A stretch of DNA of 64,000 nt, from positions 1 through 64,000 of the forward strand of contig JAEUIW010000008.1 of assembly GCA_016794925.1 (NCBI GenBank), written 5' to 3'. Numbering within the stretch: the stretch's first letter is position 1; every line of letters begins with the position of its first letter. The notes under the pieces were generated by a model. It was given only the letters and a program-made list of their open reading frames with translations, did not search any database and was not told where the DNA came from. The DNA is from Phycisphaerae bacterium. Lineage in GTDB: Bacteria > Planctomycetota > Phycisphaerae > Phycisphaerales > UBA1924. Position numbers and translations under genes: made by a program. Of the stretch, positions 8,840 to 18,162 are shown in pieces.

Positions 8840-8849
8840 GGCCGCGGGT

Positions 8850-11800
8850 TTACATCGGCACTTCCCTGAGCATGAGGACGCGGGGGCGGTCGCCGGGGTT
8901 CTTCACGTTGGAGCGGTCCAGCACCATCACGTAGCGCCGCTGCACGCTGGGCAGCAGGGGCTCGGACTGGTCGATGCCCTCCACGTCGGCGCGGGTGTAC
9001 CCGTGCACCACGAACCAGACGCAGTACACGTCCGAACGCACCGTGACGGAGTTGAGCACCGCATCGGCCAGGGCCAGGCGCTCCCCGGGGTTGTCGGCGA
9101 CGGGGTCCGCCTGGTAGGTGCCCGAGTCGTTGCGCACGCCCCGCTCCACGCCCAGCACGGAGAGGTTCTGGGTGTCGATGCCCAGCCGGTCGAAGTTGTG
9201 GGCCTCGCGGTAGGCGGTGTTGCCGTTGCCGGGCCACTTGCCGTCGCGGACCACGGCCAACTCGCCCACGCTGGCGAAGCCGGGCGTCTCGCGCAGGTTC
9301 GGCACCGCCGCGGCGTTGAACCGGCCGCGGAAGGTGTTGGCCGTGGTGTCTCGGAAATCGAGGTACTGGTTGGCCCCGGCCCCGCGCGGCAGTACTGCCG
9401 TCTTGTCGCGGTAGGCCAGGATGGTCGAGGCGATGTCCGAGCCCGCGTTCTGCTGGGCGCTCAGCGGGCCGGTGGCGGTCCAGGCCGAGGGGTCGGAGCT
9501 GGGGCTGAGCAGGGGCAGCAGCCGCAGCACCGAGAGGGGGGCGGTGTTGATGTTGACCACGCCGCTGACCCGGGAGTTGAGCCCGCCGAAGGCGACGGAG
9601 CGGGTGGCGGAGAGGAGCGAGAGGGCCAGCGGGACGCCGTCGCCGCGGGGCCGGTCGCCCTTGGCCGGGTCGTACAGACCGTCGTTGTCGGCATCGAAGA
9701 ACGGGACGTAGTCGTCGGTGACGAGGGCGCCGCGCTCGGTCTTGGGCAGATTGGTCGCGGTGCCGTCACCGGAGAAGAGATAGTACATCGACCGTGGATT
9801 GGTGGGCACCTTCGAGCTGCGCCCTGAAGGGACGCGGTCGTAGTCCAGCGCCAGGGCCAGCGACTCGCCGAGGGTCATCCAGCTGTTCTCTCGTTTGCTT
9901 CGGGACGTCGAGCCGCCCTTCTGCTCGAACGAGGGGCCGACGCAGACGGGAAGGAGCAGGTCGGAGACGCGGTGGAACTGGGTCGAATCGCCATCGGCCC
10001 GGGGCAACTGGGCCATGACCGACGCGTACGACTTGCCCGTGAGATTGACGGGCATGGGACGCCCGTTCTTGCTCTCCATCTTGGTCGTCATGCGGGGCTG
10101 CAGGGGCTGCCCGGACGTCTGCCCCGCGGCCAGGCCGGCGATGGTCTTGTAACCGAAGGAAGCCGCGAAATCCGCCTGCACCCAGCTGGTCTTGTTGACG
10201 ATGTTGGCGGGCGTCTGCACGCCGCCGTTGAGGGCTGCGTACTGGGCATCTGGGTCGCCCGACTTGCGCTCGACACACCAGGGGGGGAGCGTGCCGATGC
10301 TGTAGGTCGCGCCGCCCCCATCGGGCCTGCCGAGCACCGCGCTGAGCGTGATGGCGTAGCCGGTGTCCTCCTCGTTGCCGGTGCCGGTCAGGATGAAGGC
10401 GTCGGAGATTTCCGTTTTCAACTGCGGGGGACTTCCCGGGTCACGCCGGAGACGCAAGAGAGGGTTCGAGCCCTGCGACGTCGGGTCGCGCAGACGGTCC
10501 ACCAGCACGTCGCTGAAAAGAGAGTTGGTGCCCGGGGTGTCCCCGGTCTGCCCGGAGTACATGGCGCGCCACAGGTACACGGCGTGCCGATCCTTTGTCT
10601 CGCCCGGCGGAGGAACGTAGAAATCGCCCACGAGGTCGTAGAGGTTGAAGCCGCCCGCGGTGGTGGGGCCCTGCACCGAGCCGTCCACCGGGCTGACCAT
10701 GGGGATGTGGACGGGATCGACGAAGTTGAAGCCCGCGGGCGTGGCCAACTGCTTGCGGACCCACTTATCCACGAAGTCCGGGGCCACGTCCGTGCCCGCC
10801 GCGTTCCAGCGCGCCTGCACCTGCGGCTTGGTGGCCTGGGTCATGGTGTAGAACACGCGGGTCTCGCGGGGCGGGATCCGCACCGGGACCGAGGTGTCGA
10901 TGTTGCCCGTGGACTCGTTGACCTGGGCCAGGGCGTAGAACCGGCCCGCGTACTCGATGTAGTAGCGCAGCTGGCCGTTGGGCCCGGACAGCTCGAGCGT
11001 GACGCTGAAGGGGTTGTACAGCTGGAACGCCAGCACCTCCATGAGGAAGTCCGGGTTCCCCTCGTTGACGGCGAAATCGATGGTGATGGGCGCGGGGGGG
11101 ACGCCGCCGTGGTCGGTCCACTCGTTGTCGCGCATGGGCGAGTCCCAGAAGACCGCGTACGCCGCGACTTCGGTGAGGAAGGGCTGCGGCTCCACTCCGT
11201 AGACGTTCACCATGCTGTTCTGGAGCGCGACGCCGGAGGGCGCGAGGCGGGCGTCCGGGAGCTTGAGCCTGGGCCAGGGAAACTGCGGGGTCGTGCCCGT
11301 GTCGGCGCCCACGCGGGCCACGAGCGTGAAGGCCCCGGGCTCGAAGGAGGTGTCGCCCTGGCCGTCGTACATGTCCGACAGGTTGATGGCGGTGTGCGCG
11401 GCGAGGCGCAGGGCCAGCTCGGGGTCGTTGCCGTACGCGAGGTAGCCGAGCGGGTACTTGGGGGCGGTGTACTGCCACGCGTTCTGTTCTTCGGAATACG
11501 GGAGCAGCGCATCGGCGCAGGTGTTGAAGAGACGGGAGACGTCAGCGGGGGTGGCCGTCTGCGACTGGGCGATGTTCTCGACGATCGAGACGAGGTCGGT
11601 GCGCTCCTCGGTGAGGCTGAGCGGGGGGGGCGGGTCGTTGGGCGCCGCGGGGGGCGTGACCACGCTGGAGAGACGCGGGGCGGCGCCGTTGACGGTGGTG
11701 ATGAGGCGGCGCACGTCGGTGGCGCTCTGGAGCAGGGCGATCTCTCCGGGGAGCCCCGGCGCGGCGGTGCTGCCGTTGCGGTTGATATTCCGGCCCTCGC

Positions 11801-13424
11801 GCTCCAGTTCCAGGGGCCGGTTGTCGCGCAGCGGGGAGTAGATGGGGTTGGTCGCGTCGCGGCCGCCCAGGACCCGCTCCAGCCGGCTGGTGCGGGCGGG
11901 ATCGTTCACGCCGTTGTAGGTGCGCAGCTCGATCTCGTCGTCCAGGCCAAAGCCGGCGAGGGACGCGACCGGGGCGGCGGGATTGGTCTCGTCGGTGGAG
12001 ACGCCGGCGCCGGGGCTGACGCCGAAGTAATCGTAGATCTGCACGCGCTTGGACGGGCTCCACGCCTGGTCGTTGAAATCCCACAAGGGCTGACCGGCGG
12101 CGTTGGTGGGGCCGAGCACCTTGGGGATTCCGGTGGCGTCGCCGGCGACCGCGCCCGCGGGCATCTTGCCCGAGAGCAGGGTGGTCAGGTAGGCGTTGAA
12201 GGCGGACCGTCCCACGCCGCCGGCGATGGCGCGGGTCAGGTTCTTGTAGTTCGAGGGGCCGTTGCCCGCGGGCTGGAGGTAGCTCTCGTACCAGACGGTG
12301 TAGGCGTCGTAGAAATCGCGCCCGCTGAGCAGGCGGCGGAAGTCCACCTCCGCGGAAGAGAGCCCGACGGGCAGCGCGTCGGTGGGCGTGAGCTGGGCGG
12401 TGGGGATTCCCTCTCCGGAGAACAGCAGGGCGGAGTTCACGTTGACCAGGCCGGAGAGGTCGATGGCGCGGACCGCGATGAACAGGCGCAGGCCCTGGTC
12501 CATGCCCAGCAGCTCGCGGATGGCGGTCTGATCGCTGCCGTCCACCAGCTCGAACCAGCGCGCATCGGCCATGCCATCGCCGTCGGCGTCCGCCCACGAG
12601 TAGGGGAGCCAGAGGGCGCTGGCCGGGCCGTTGCGGGTGTCGTTGATGGGCCGGTAGGCCCAGCGCTGGCGGGAATCGAAATGTGACGGGATGTTCTCGT
12701 CCGCGGGCGTGGAGTTGTCGTCGAGCTGCCCGTAGCCGGGGTTCCCGGTCGGGCCGAAGAGCTTGAGCGAGCCCGCCTCGTGCATCTGGTCGTAGGTCGC
12801 GTCGTAGCCGTGCTTGCGGAGCTGGCTGAGGTTGACGAATCGGCCGTCGGGCGCGAAGTTGGAGATGTGGGCCCAATCGTGGAGATTCGTGAACGAGTCC
12901 TTCGCCTGGCCGCTGGAAGCGTCGGCGCTGGTGCCCAGCCAGGTGGGCTCGGTCGAGGCCAGGAAGGGGTCGCTGGGCACGCGCGGGTCCCCGGGCGAGA
13001 CGGCCCACTTCTCGAACGCGCTGCCCTCGGGGTTGAACCGCTGCTGACGCCACGCCGCCGAACCCGCCGCGGCCACGGGGCGCGAGCGCATCGCCGGGTC
13101 GGTGGACGGGTAATCGGTGGCCTCACGACGAACGACGGGGATCTTGTTGCCGGTGGCGTCGGTCTTCTCGTAGTCGTAGCGCAGGGCGAGCGCGTCGCGG
13201 CCCACAACGCCGGCGAGGTAGTCGGCGACCTCCCGGGCCTTGTCGTCGAGCTTCTTGGCCCGGGCCACCGCGGCCGACCCGCGCCGGTCAGCCTGGCCGA
13301 TCGCCGAGTACACGACCGCGATGATGGCCAGCAGCGCGAGCACGCCGACCACGAGCACGAGCACGCTGCCGCGGCGCCCCTCGCCCTCCGCACGCCGCAC
13401 CGGATTGCCGTTGAGATTCTTCAC
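8850..13424 (-). CDS. Very large GspK-like pseudopilin
   Basis: The 1524-residue protein starts at a GTG preceded by AAGGAG at 6 nt. Its N-terminus is prepilin-like: a basic leader ending in RRG, then a hydrophobic helix SVLVLVVGVLALLAIIAVVYS without Glu at position 5, a feature of GspK, the pseudopilin at the tip of the type II pseudopilus. Near residue 1285 the segment GVVNINTAPLSVLRLLPLL matches the helix-hairpin-helix of GspK proteins. Everything between is far larger than the 300-350 residues of ordinary GspK and may be a surface domain. It is the last gene of the secretion/pilus operon, 92 nt after the GspJ-like gene. It could be called a PilX/GspK hybrid; export of its bulk is inferred from the single N-terminal helix. 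Confidence 0.75.
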   Translation of the reverse strand: MKNLNGNPVRRAEGEGRRGSVLVLVVGVLALLAIIAVVYSAIGQADRRGSAAVARAKKLDDKAREVADYLAGVVGRDALALRYDYEKTDATGNKIPVVRREATDYPSTDPAMRSRPVAAAGSAAWRQQRFNPEGSAFEKWAVSPGDPRVPSDPFLASTEPTWLGTSADASSGQAKDSFTNLHDWAHISNFAPDGRFVNLSQLRKHGYDATYDQMHEAGSLKLFGPTGNPGYGQLDDNSTPADENIPSHFDSRQRWAYRPINDTRNGPASALWLPYSWADADGDGMADARWFELVDGSDQTAIRELLGMDQGLRLFIAVRAIDLSGLVNVNSALLFSGEGIPTAQLTPTDALPVGLSSAEVDFRRLLSGRDFYDAYTVWYESYLQPAGNGPSNYKNLTRAIAGGVGRSAFNAYLTTLLSGKMPAGAVAGDATGIPKVLGPTNAAGQPLWDFNDQAWSPSKRVQIYDYFGVSPGAGVSTDETNPAAPVASLAGFGLDDEIELRTYNGVNDPARTSRLERVLGGRDATNPIYSPLRDNRPLELEREGRNINRNGSTAAPGLPGEIALLQSATDVRRLITTVNGAAPRLSSVVTPPAAPNDPPPPLSLTEERTDLVSIVENIAQSQTATPADVSRLFNTCADALLPYSEEQNAWQYTAPKYPLGYLAYGNDPELALRLAAHTAINLSDMYDGQGDTSFEPGAFTLVARVGADTGTTPQFPWPRLKLPDARLAPSGVALQNSMVNVYGVEPQPFLTEVAAYAVFWDSPMRDNEWTDHGGVPPAPITIDFAVNEGNPDFLMEVLAFQLYNPFSVTLELSGPNGQLRYYIEYAGRFYALAQVNESTGNIDTSVPVRIPPRETRVFYTMTQATKPQVQARWNAAGTDVAPDFVDKWVRKQLATPAGFNFVDPVHIPMVSPVDGSVQGPTTAGGFNLYDLVGDFYVPPPGETKDRHAVYLWRAMYSGQTGDTPGTNSLFSDVLVDRLRDPTSQGSNPLLRLRRDPGSPPQLKTEISDAFILTGTGNEEDTGYAITLSAVLGRPDGGGATYSIGTLPPWCVERKSGDPDAQYAALNGGVQTPANIVNKTSWVQADFAASFGYKTIAGLAAGQTSGQPLQPRMTTKMESKNGRPMPVNLTGKSYASVMAQLPRADGDSTQFHRVSDLLLPVCVGPSFEQKGGSTSRSKRENSWMTLGESLALALDYDRVPSGRSSKVPTNPRSMYYLFSGDGTATNLPKTERGALVTDDYVPFFDADNDGLYDPAKGDRPRGDGVPLALSLLSATRSVAFGGLNSRVSGVVNINTAPLSVLRLLPLLSPSSDPSAWTATGPLSAQQNAGSDIASTILAYRDKTAVLPRGAGANQYLDFRDTTANTFRGRFNAAAVPNLRETPGFASVGELAVVRDGKWPGNGNTAYREAHNFDRLGIDTQNLSVLGVERGVRNDSGTYQADPVADNPGERLALADAVLNSVTVRSDVYCVWFVVHGYTRADVEGIDQSEPLLPSVQRRYVMVLDRSNVKNPGDRPRVLMLREVPM

Positions 13425-13516
13425 GCCGCACTCCTTCCCGGCCGCACCGCGTCCGCGATGCGCACCACCACCCCATCACCGATCCCGCCCTTCCAACTCG
13501 CTTCGCCCACGCCGAC

Positions 13517-15118
13517 TCAGAGCCCGAGGCTGCCCGGATTACCGGGCGTGTTCAGGATGTACTGGTACGTCTGCTCCAGTCCGGGATCGGACGGGTCCAC
13601 GAGGCTGATGGTGATCCGGACCAGCGAGGGCCAGGCCCAGGGCATGGTCTCGGGGTCGCTCGCGTTCACCGCGGAATAGGTCGGATCCAGGTATCCGAAG
13701 TAGCTGAAGAACTGCACCGCGCCGGTGGTCACGTTCTTGGCGCCGTGGATCAGCCCGTTGGGCACCGCCCGGGTCTGCAGCATGTTGTTCGCGTCCACCC
13801 ACTGCTGGTTGAACACCGGTCCGTTGACGTAGGAATCCGCGACCAGGGGATCGAGCTGATCGATCTTGCCGTCGTTGTTGGCGTCCACGCGCCGCGGCAG
13901 CCCGTGCCAGATCGGCTGACCACCGGCCGTGTCTCCGAACGACCATTCGACGATGAACTCGCTGCAGCGCGGCAGCAGGTTGAACGCGCACAGGGCCATC
14001 TGGTCCGACCGCTGATAGTCGAACTGGCCGCCCGAGGACAATCCCACACCCAGGTAGTCCGGCGGGGAGGGCTCGGCCCGCATCCGGGGGGTGCCCTGAC
14101 CGACGGGATCGGTCGGCAGCGCCTGACGCATCCACGCCTGCATCCAGCCGCCCACCGAGTTCACGTTGAACGCGCCGTTGTGGTGCGGCATCGAGAGCGA
14201 GGGCGAATACGCCGCGGTGGCCGCGGCGGGGGCGGACGTCGGGCCCGTCACGAACCGGCGGATCTCGCCGAGGTCCGTGGTTGCGATGTCCACGAGACCG
14301 GATGAGAACAAGGGGCGCACGTTGTCGAGGCGGCAGAGGGCATTCTGGCCGGGGATCGGCTGCGGGAGCAGCGCGGCCATCTGCCGGAAGATGCTCGACG
14401 CCGCGGGCTGGAGCCCGATCTGGATGTCGTTGTCCGGCTGCTTGGTGGCGGGTAGCAGCGTCGCGGGGACGATCCCCGATAGAGGCTCGAAGATCGAGCT
14501 CGAGGGTTGAACCAGCAACGTGACGTGCCGCAGCAGGATCCAGTCCGATGCGTACTGGTTGGGGTTGTGCTTGAGCGGGTCGTTGAACCCCAGCGCCGCC
14601 TGGGCCTGATCGTTGGGGTCGTTGAGCCGGGGAACGAGGTACGGCGAATTGCTGTTCAGATCTTCGACGCGCCGCTTGCCGTGGCCGTAGTAGATGCGGG
14701 CCGCGTTGGACTGGGCGGTGCGGTCCGGGTGCCGCGCCGTGCGACGGGAGGCGAAGTCGCCCTCGGCGAAGAACACCAGTTCGTCGGTACGGCGCTGGCG
14801 CCAGCCCTCGCCGTTGGGGGTCAGGGGCACGCCGCGCTCGCCGGAAGAGGCCAGCCAGCCGTTGTTCGGGTCGTGCCGCATGAGCATGAAGCCCGCGCGG
14901 GTCATGGACGCGAAATCGGAGCGCAGCTGCCGCTCAAGGATGGCCGCGTAGGTGTTGAGGTTGCTGATGCGGCGGCCGGCCCGGACGGTCTCGCCCGCGG
15001 CCCGGAAGACCTGAGCGATGCCGATGCCGATGAGCAGCACCGCCGCGATGGCGACGAGCATCTCCAGCAGCGTAAAGCCGCGCCGCGACGACGGGATGCC
15101 GGTGTGCGGGGCGGTCAT
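13517..15118 (-). CDS. GspJ/PulJ-like minor pseudopilin
   Basis: A 533-residue type II secretion or type IV pilus minor pilin. The prepilin peptidase site RRGFTLLEMLVAIAAVLLIGIG lies at residues 12-32, with Gly at -1, Phe at +1 and Glu at +5. The remaining 500 residues are an extracytoplasmic domain with no motif I recognise; ordinary GspJ is near 200 residues, so this is a long form. Its ATG overlaps the stop of the GspI-like gene by 4 nt (ATGA at 15115-15118), so the two are translated together. The order after the GspI-like gene and before the GspK-like gene matches the I-J-K order of classical gsp operons, which is the main reason for the J assignment. Confidence 0.75.
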   Translation of the reverse strand: MTAPHTGIPSSRRGFTLLEMLVAIAAVLLIGIGIAQVFRAAGETVRAGRRISNLNTYAAILERQLRSDFASMTRAGFMLMRHDPNNGWLASSGERGVPLTPNGEGWRQRRTDELVFFAEGDFASRRTARHPDRTAQSNAARIYYGHGKRRVEDLNSNSPYLVPRLNDPNDQAQAALGFNDPLKHNPNQYASDWILLRHVTLLVQPSSSIFEPLSGIVPATLLPATKQPDNDIQIGLQPAASSIFRQMAALLPQPIPGQNALCRLDNVRPLFSSGLVDIATTDLGEIRRFVTGPTSAPAAATAAYSPSLSMPHHNGAFNVNSVGGWMQAWMRQALPTDPVGQGTPRMRAEPSPPDYLGVGLSSGGQFDYQRSDQMALCAFNLLPRCSEFIVEWSFGDTAGGQPIWHGLPRRVDANNDGKIDQLDPLVADSYVNGPVFNQQWVDANNMLQTRAVPNGLIHGAKNVTTGAVQFFSYFGYLDPTYSAVNASDPETMPWAWPSLVRITISLVDPSDPGLEQTYQYILNTPGNPGSLGL

Positions 15119-16116
15119 GGCTTCACCGTCACGATGCTGACCGCCATCGGGATCTGCGGCGTGAAGACAACCTGACGGATCCGCAGGTTTCCGTTGGTGC
15201 TCGATCCGTCCTTTGTGGAGGGCACCCCGGGGGGGATCGCCGGCGTCACCCGCACGAAGTCACCCTGGCCCTCGTTGCCGACCGACACCACGCTGTAGAT
15301 ATTGCCGAGGTTGTCCACCAGCGTCTGGCCGGGCTGGCTCGCGTAGTCCCACATGAAATTCTTGGACTGATCCAGATAGAGGCGATCGGTCTTGCCGGTC
15401 TCGCGCCGGAACTCCATGCTCATCGTGGCGGGCACGGAGTAGTTCCCCGTGCCGTCGAGCGTGGGCCTCCCGCTGGGCTGGGCCCCGAACGGGACGCGGC
15501 GCTCCGATTGCGGGATGCTCGTGTCGGTGAGCACCTGGAAGAGCGACCGCCCGGCGGCAACCCTGAGTTTCGGGTCGATGCGACGCACGAACACGACCGC
15601 TTCCAGCACGCCGGATCCGGGCTGGCGCTTCAGCGCCAGGTCCCAGCCGAAGAGCGGGTTGGCCGGCAGCGCCGAGCCTCCGGGATGCAGCCGCGCCGCG
15701 CCGCGCACCACCACCGGCGGGATCGTTCCGCCCGCGGGCGCGAAGGTCACGTTGCCCGTGCGCGGGTCCACCGCGGGGAGGAAGAAGGTCCCGTCGAACC
15801 GGAACTCGCGCTGCTGATCCGTCTTCAGGTCGTCGGCGCCGAGCCAGCGCTGCCAGAAATTCGCGTTGCGCTGCAGCGTGGTGTCCAGCGTCAGACGGGA
15901 GAATTCGTCGTTGCCGGCCAGGGACGCCTCGGCCGCGCGGGCCGCGGTGACGCCCGACAGGGCGTCGCTCCCTTGCCGCTGCGAGCGGATGACGACCGGG
16001 AACATCGCGCCCAGGCCCAGCAGGCCCAGGGACAGGATGAACACCGCGATCAGGACCTCGATGAGCGAGAACCCCGCTCCGCCGACCCGGCCCGCGCTCC
16101 GACCGTGAGTCCTCAT
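15115..16116 (-). CDS. GspI/PilV-like minor pseudopilin
   Basis: A 333-residue prepilin-like protein. The start is the ATG at 16116, within a much longer open frame that reaches 17523 only because of the GC bias; from this ATG the protein begins with a basic leader and then GGAGFSLIEVLIAVFILSLGLLG, the cleavage site G|FSLIE with Glu at +5. The ATG overlaps the stop of the preceding pseudopilin gene by 4 nt (16113-16116). The N-terminal sequence FSLIEVLIAVFILS is the form usual for GspI and PilV. The rest is a beta-rich extracytoplasmic domain that I cannot assign further. It sits in the middle of the pseudopilin block. Confidence 0.75.
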   Translation of the reverse strand: MRTHGRSAGRVGGAGFSLIEVLIAVFILSLGLLGLGAMFPVVIRSQRQGSDALSGVTAARAAEASLAGNDEFSRLTLDTTLQRNANFWQRWLGADDLKTDQQREFRFDGTFFLPAVDPRTGNVTFAPAGGTIPPVVVRGAARLHPGGSALPANPLFGWDLALKRQPGSGVLEAVVFVRRIDPKLRVAAGRSLFQVLTDTSIPQSERRVPFGAQPSGRPTLDGTGNYSVPATMSMEFRRETGKTDRLYLDQSKNFMWDYASQPGQTLVDNLGNIYSVVSVGNEGQGDFVRVTPAIPPGVPSTKDGSSTNGNLRIRQVVFTPQIPMAVSIVTVKP

Positions 16117-17201
16117 GGCACGCTCCCCTCCTGCTGTGCGGCGTTCGAACCCTGCCCCACGGCCGGGATGGCCACGGGATTCATGGCCCCGGTGTACGCG
16201 TCGATGACCAGCAGTTTGGCCTCGCTCACGTCGTCGGGGAAGTCGATCCGTCCGTTGAAATTCACATCGCCTTCGAGGGCGCTGCTCAGCCGCGCCGCGG
16301 TCATGTTGGCGCTGGCCACGAAGCGGGGCGCATCCGCCGACTGGTACAGGCACCCGGTCGCCTTGTCCACCCGCACGCCCAGCGTGCGGGCCAGCCACCG
16401 CTCGTCGCACAGGGCCAGCTGCGAGACCGGACGGGCCAGGGCCGTGTCCCCCGAGATGTCGCCGATCAACTGCCGCCGCACCGCGTCGGGGATGCCCGGC
16501 TCGGCGAGCACCCGAAGCGCCCAGCGGCGCAGGTCCGACGCGCGATCCACCCGCTGCCACGCCGCCGTAACCAGACGGTTCGTCGTGCTCGGCCGGGGCG
16601 CCACCACCAGCGCCGCCTGATTCGCCGAGGCCTTCAGCAGGCCCGTCCCGCCCTCGAACCGCACCATGAACGTCTGCCGCCGCCCCGCGTCCTGGGCCGC
16701 GGTCTTGTCGTAGAAACCCGTCTCCGGGAACACCCACGCCGCCTGACCCAGAGGGTACCGAAGCCCGCCGCTGCCGTTGCTGATCTCGTACCAGTTCTTG
16801 TCGACCGATCCCGCCGGCGCGTACCCGCGGACCGTGAAGTTCTTGGGCAGCGTCGCGGCCTCGAAGCCGGCCAGGGGCACGAACACCTCGCGCCGGACGG
16901 TCCCGCCGTTGCCCAGGTCCTGATCGTTCAGCACGCCCACGCGCTCGCAGGCCACCACCGAGATTCTGCCCCCCGGTTCGTAGAGGAAAACCGCCGCGCA
17001 GTCGTTGCCCGCGCCCGAGCGGATGGCCGCGTCCCGAGCCGCGCCCACCGAGCCCTTGAGCGTGGCCTCGGCCATGGCGGACTCGGACGAGTAGAGCATC
17101 GCGTTGAACGCCGGCAGGGCCACCGCGATCAGCAGGACGATGATCGAGATCACCACCAGCAGCTCGGTGAGCGTGAAGGCCCGGTTGGACGTGGTGCGCA
17201 T
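16113..17201 (-). CDS. Prepilin-like protein (GspH/FimT-like)
   Basis: A 362-residue protein starting at the ATG at 17201, whose codon overlaps the stop of the previous gene (TGATG). The prepilin segment is NRAFTLTELLVVISIIVLLIAVALPAF at residues 6-32: Glu at +5 is present, but the residue before the cleavage point is Ala instead of the usual Gly. Prepilin peptidases accept Ala at -1 poorly, so processing may be inefficient. The C-terminal region contains DVNFNGRIDFPDDVSEAKLLVID, a stretch with an EF-hand-like D-x-N-x-x-G-x-I-D core that could bind calcium, as major pseudopilins GspG do. Assignment to GspH rather than GspG rests on position in the operon only. Confidence 0.7.
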   Translation of the reverse strand: MRTTSNRAFTLTELLVVISIIVLLIAVALPAFNAMLYSSESAMAEATLKGSVGAARDAAIRSGAGNDCAAVFLYEPGGRISVVACERVGVLNDQDLGNGGTVRREVFVPLAGFEAATLPKNFTVRGYAPAGSVDKNWYEISNGSGGLRYPLGQAAWVFPETGFYDKTAAQDAGRRQTFMVRFEGGTGLLKASANQAALVVAPRPSTTNRLVTAAWQRVDRASDLRRWALRVLAEPGIPDAVRRQLIGDISGDTALARPVSQLALCDERWLARTLGVRVDKATGCLYQSADAPRFVASANMTAARLSSALEGDVNFNGRIDFPDDVSEAKLLVIDAYTGAMNPVAIPAVGQGSNAAQQEGSVP

Positions 17202-18061
17202 CACTTGCCGGCCTCCCAGATGTTGTCCGACGCGGCCTTGCGACGCACCGCCTCCTCCGAAGCGGAGTCGTCCATCGCCAGCTTGGCGCGCATCGCGGGC
17301 AGGTCTGAAGCGGGCTCGTCCCCGAAGAACCGGTTCGGGCCCGAGCACACGATCGCCCATGTCGCCGCACGCAGCGCCGGGTCCTCCGCCGGGTCACCCA
17401 GCAGATAGATGGGCTTGCCCGCCGCGCCCAGGCCGCAACTGGGCGTGTTGAGCGTCTCGATCTGGCCCTTCTGCGCGCCGGTTCGATAGAATCGCGGCAG
17501 CCACCGGTAGTACCGCAGCTCACCCCCCCACCGATCGTGGATGTCCGCGAACTCGAAGCCCGAGGCCTGATCGCGCTTGATGCGATCCGTCATCCGGGCC
17601 GCGTCCAGGAGCGGTTCGATCCTGGCCCCGCCCTTGGCGAACCCGCCGCCCTCGGTCGGCTTGGTCATGCCCGGGCCGTCGATGCCGTCCACGTCTTTCT
17701 CAAGGATGCCCAGCAGGTAGATGCCAAGGCTGGTCTCGCTCCAGCGCGTCTTGTCGAGGTCTGACTCGAAGCGAAGGAACGCCGCGTCGCGCACCCGCAC
17801 GACATTGTTGGTCTCGTCCACGGGGTTCTCGTCGTCGGCCAGGGGCGGGAGGAACCCGAACTGCTGCCGGAACTGATCGACCGCGCGCGCAACGCTGCTG
17901 ACGAGTTGCCGCTCGCCCGCCTCGCGGGCGCTGCGGAGCGCCGCGGTCACTCCCGCGAAGACCAGCGTGATCAGCACCACGATGATGAGCATCGTCACCG
18001 TGACCTCGACGAGCGTGAAGCCGCGAGCGGCGTGCCGACGTGGGATGGCGTGCGTGCGCAT
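17201..18061 (-). CDS. Prepilin-like protein (possible major pseudopilin, GspG/H type)
   Basis: A 286-residue protein from the ATG at 18061, preceded by GAGGAG at 6 nt (ribosome site near 18068-18073). The prepilin motif ARGFTLVEVTVTMLIIVVLITLVFAGV occupies residues 12-38, with Gly at -1 and Glu at +5. The mature part includes an aromatic-rich tail with YRTGAQKGQIETL and GPNRFFGDE, reminiscent of the C-terminal subdomain of GspG-type proteins. It is the first pseudopilin after GspF, the place of gspG in classical operons. A longer frame reaching 20143 is a shadow of gspF and gspE. The leader between gspF and this gene holds a G-rich tandem repeat described separately. Confidence 0.7.
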   Translation of the reverse strand: MRTHAIPRRHAARGFTLVEVTVTMLIIVVLITLVFAGVTAALRSAREAGERQLVSSVARAVDQFRQQFGFLPPLADDENPVDETNNVVRVRDAAFLRFESDLDKTRWSETSLGIYLLGILEKDVDGIDGPGMTKPTEGGGFAKGGARIEPLLDAARMTDRIKRDQASGFEFADIHDRWGGELRYYRWLPRFYRTGAQKGQIETLNTPSCGLGAAGKPIYLLGDPAEDPALRAATWAIVCSGPNRFFGDEPASDLPAMRAKLAMDDSASEEAVRRKAASDNIWEAGK

Positions 18062-18095
18062 CAACGGCTCCTCGGCCCGTGCGGGCCCGACCCCG

Positions 18096-18138
18096 CCCCC
18101 CCCCACCACACCCCCACCACACCCCCACCACACCCCCC
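18096..18138 (-). repeat. 11-bp tandem repeat forming a G-quadruplex motif
   Basis: The plus strand carries three perfect copies of ACCACA-CCCCC after a run of nine C. On the minus strand, which is the mRNA strand of the operon, this gives four G runs of 6, 5, 5 and 9 separated by three identical TGTGGT loops. It lies between the gspF stop at 18163 and the ribosome site of the next gene. Confidence 0.8.
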
Positions 18139-18162
18139 GCTGACGCGCGGCGGCCCTCCCGC

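Noticed and set aside
6328-8934. 868-residue open frame on the plus strand
   Set aside because: It overlaps the M16-like and permease genes in another frame, is dominated by Arg/Gly/Ala and has no domain. It is a product of high GC at third codon positions.
9972-12686. 904-residue open frame opposite the GspK-like gene
   Set aside because: Shadow of the real minus-strand gene; repetitive Val/Gly/Arg composition and no recognisable fold.
15115-17523. 802-residue frame as a single pseudopilin
   Set aside because: Only the last 333 codons, after the ATG at 16116, form a prepilin-like protein; the rest is a shadow of the neighbouring genes.
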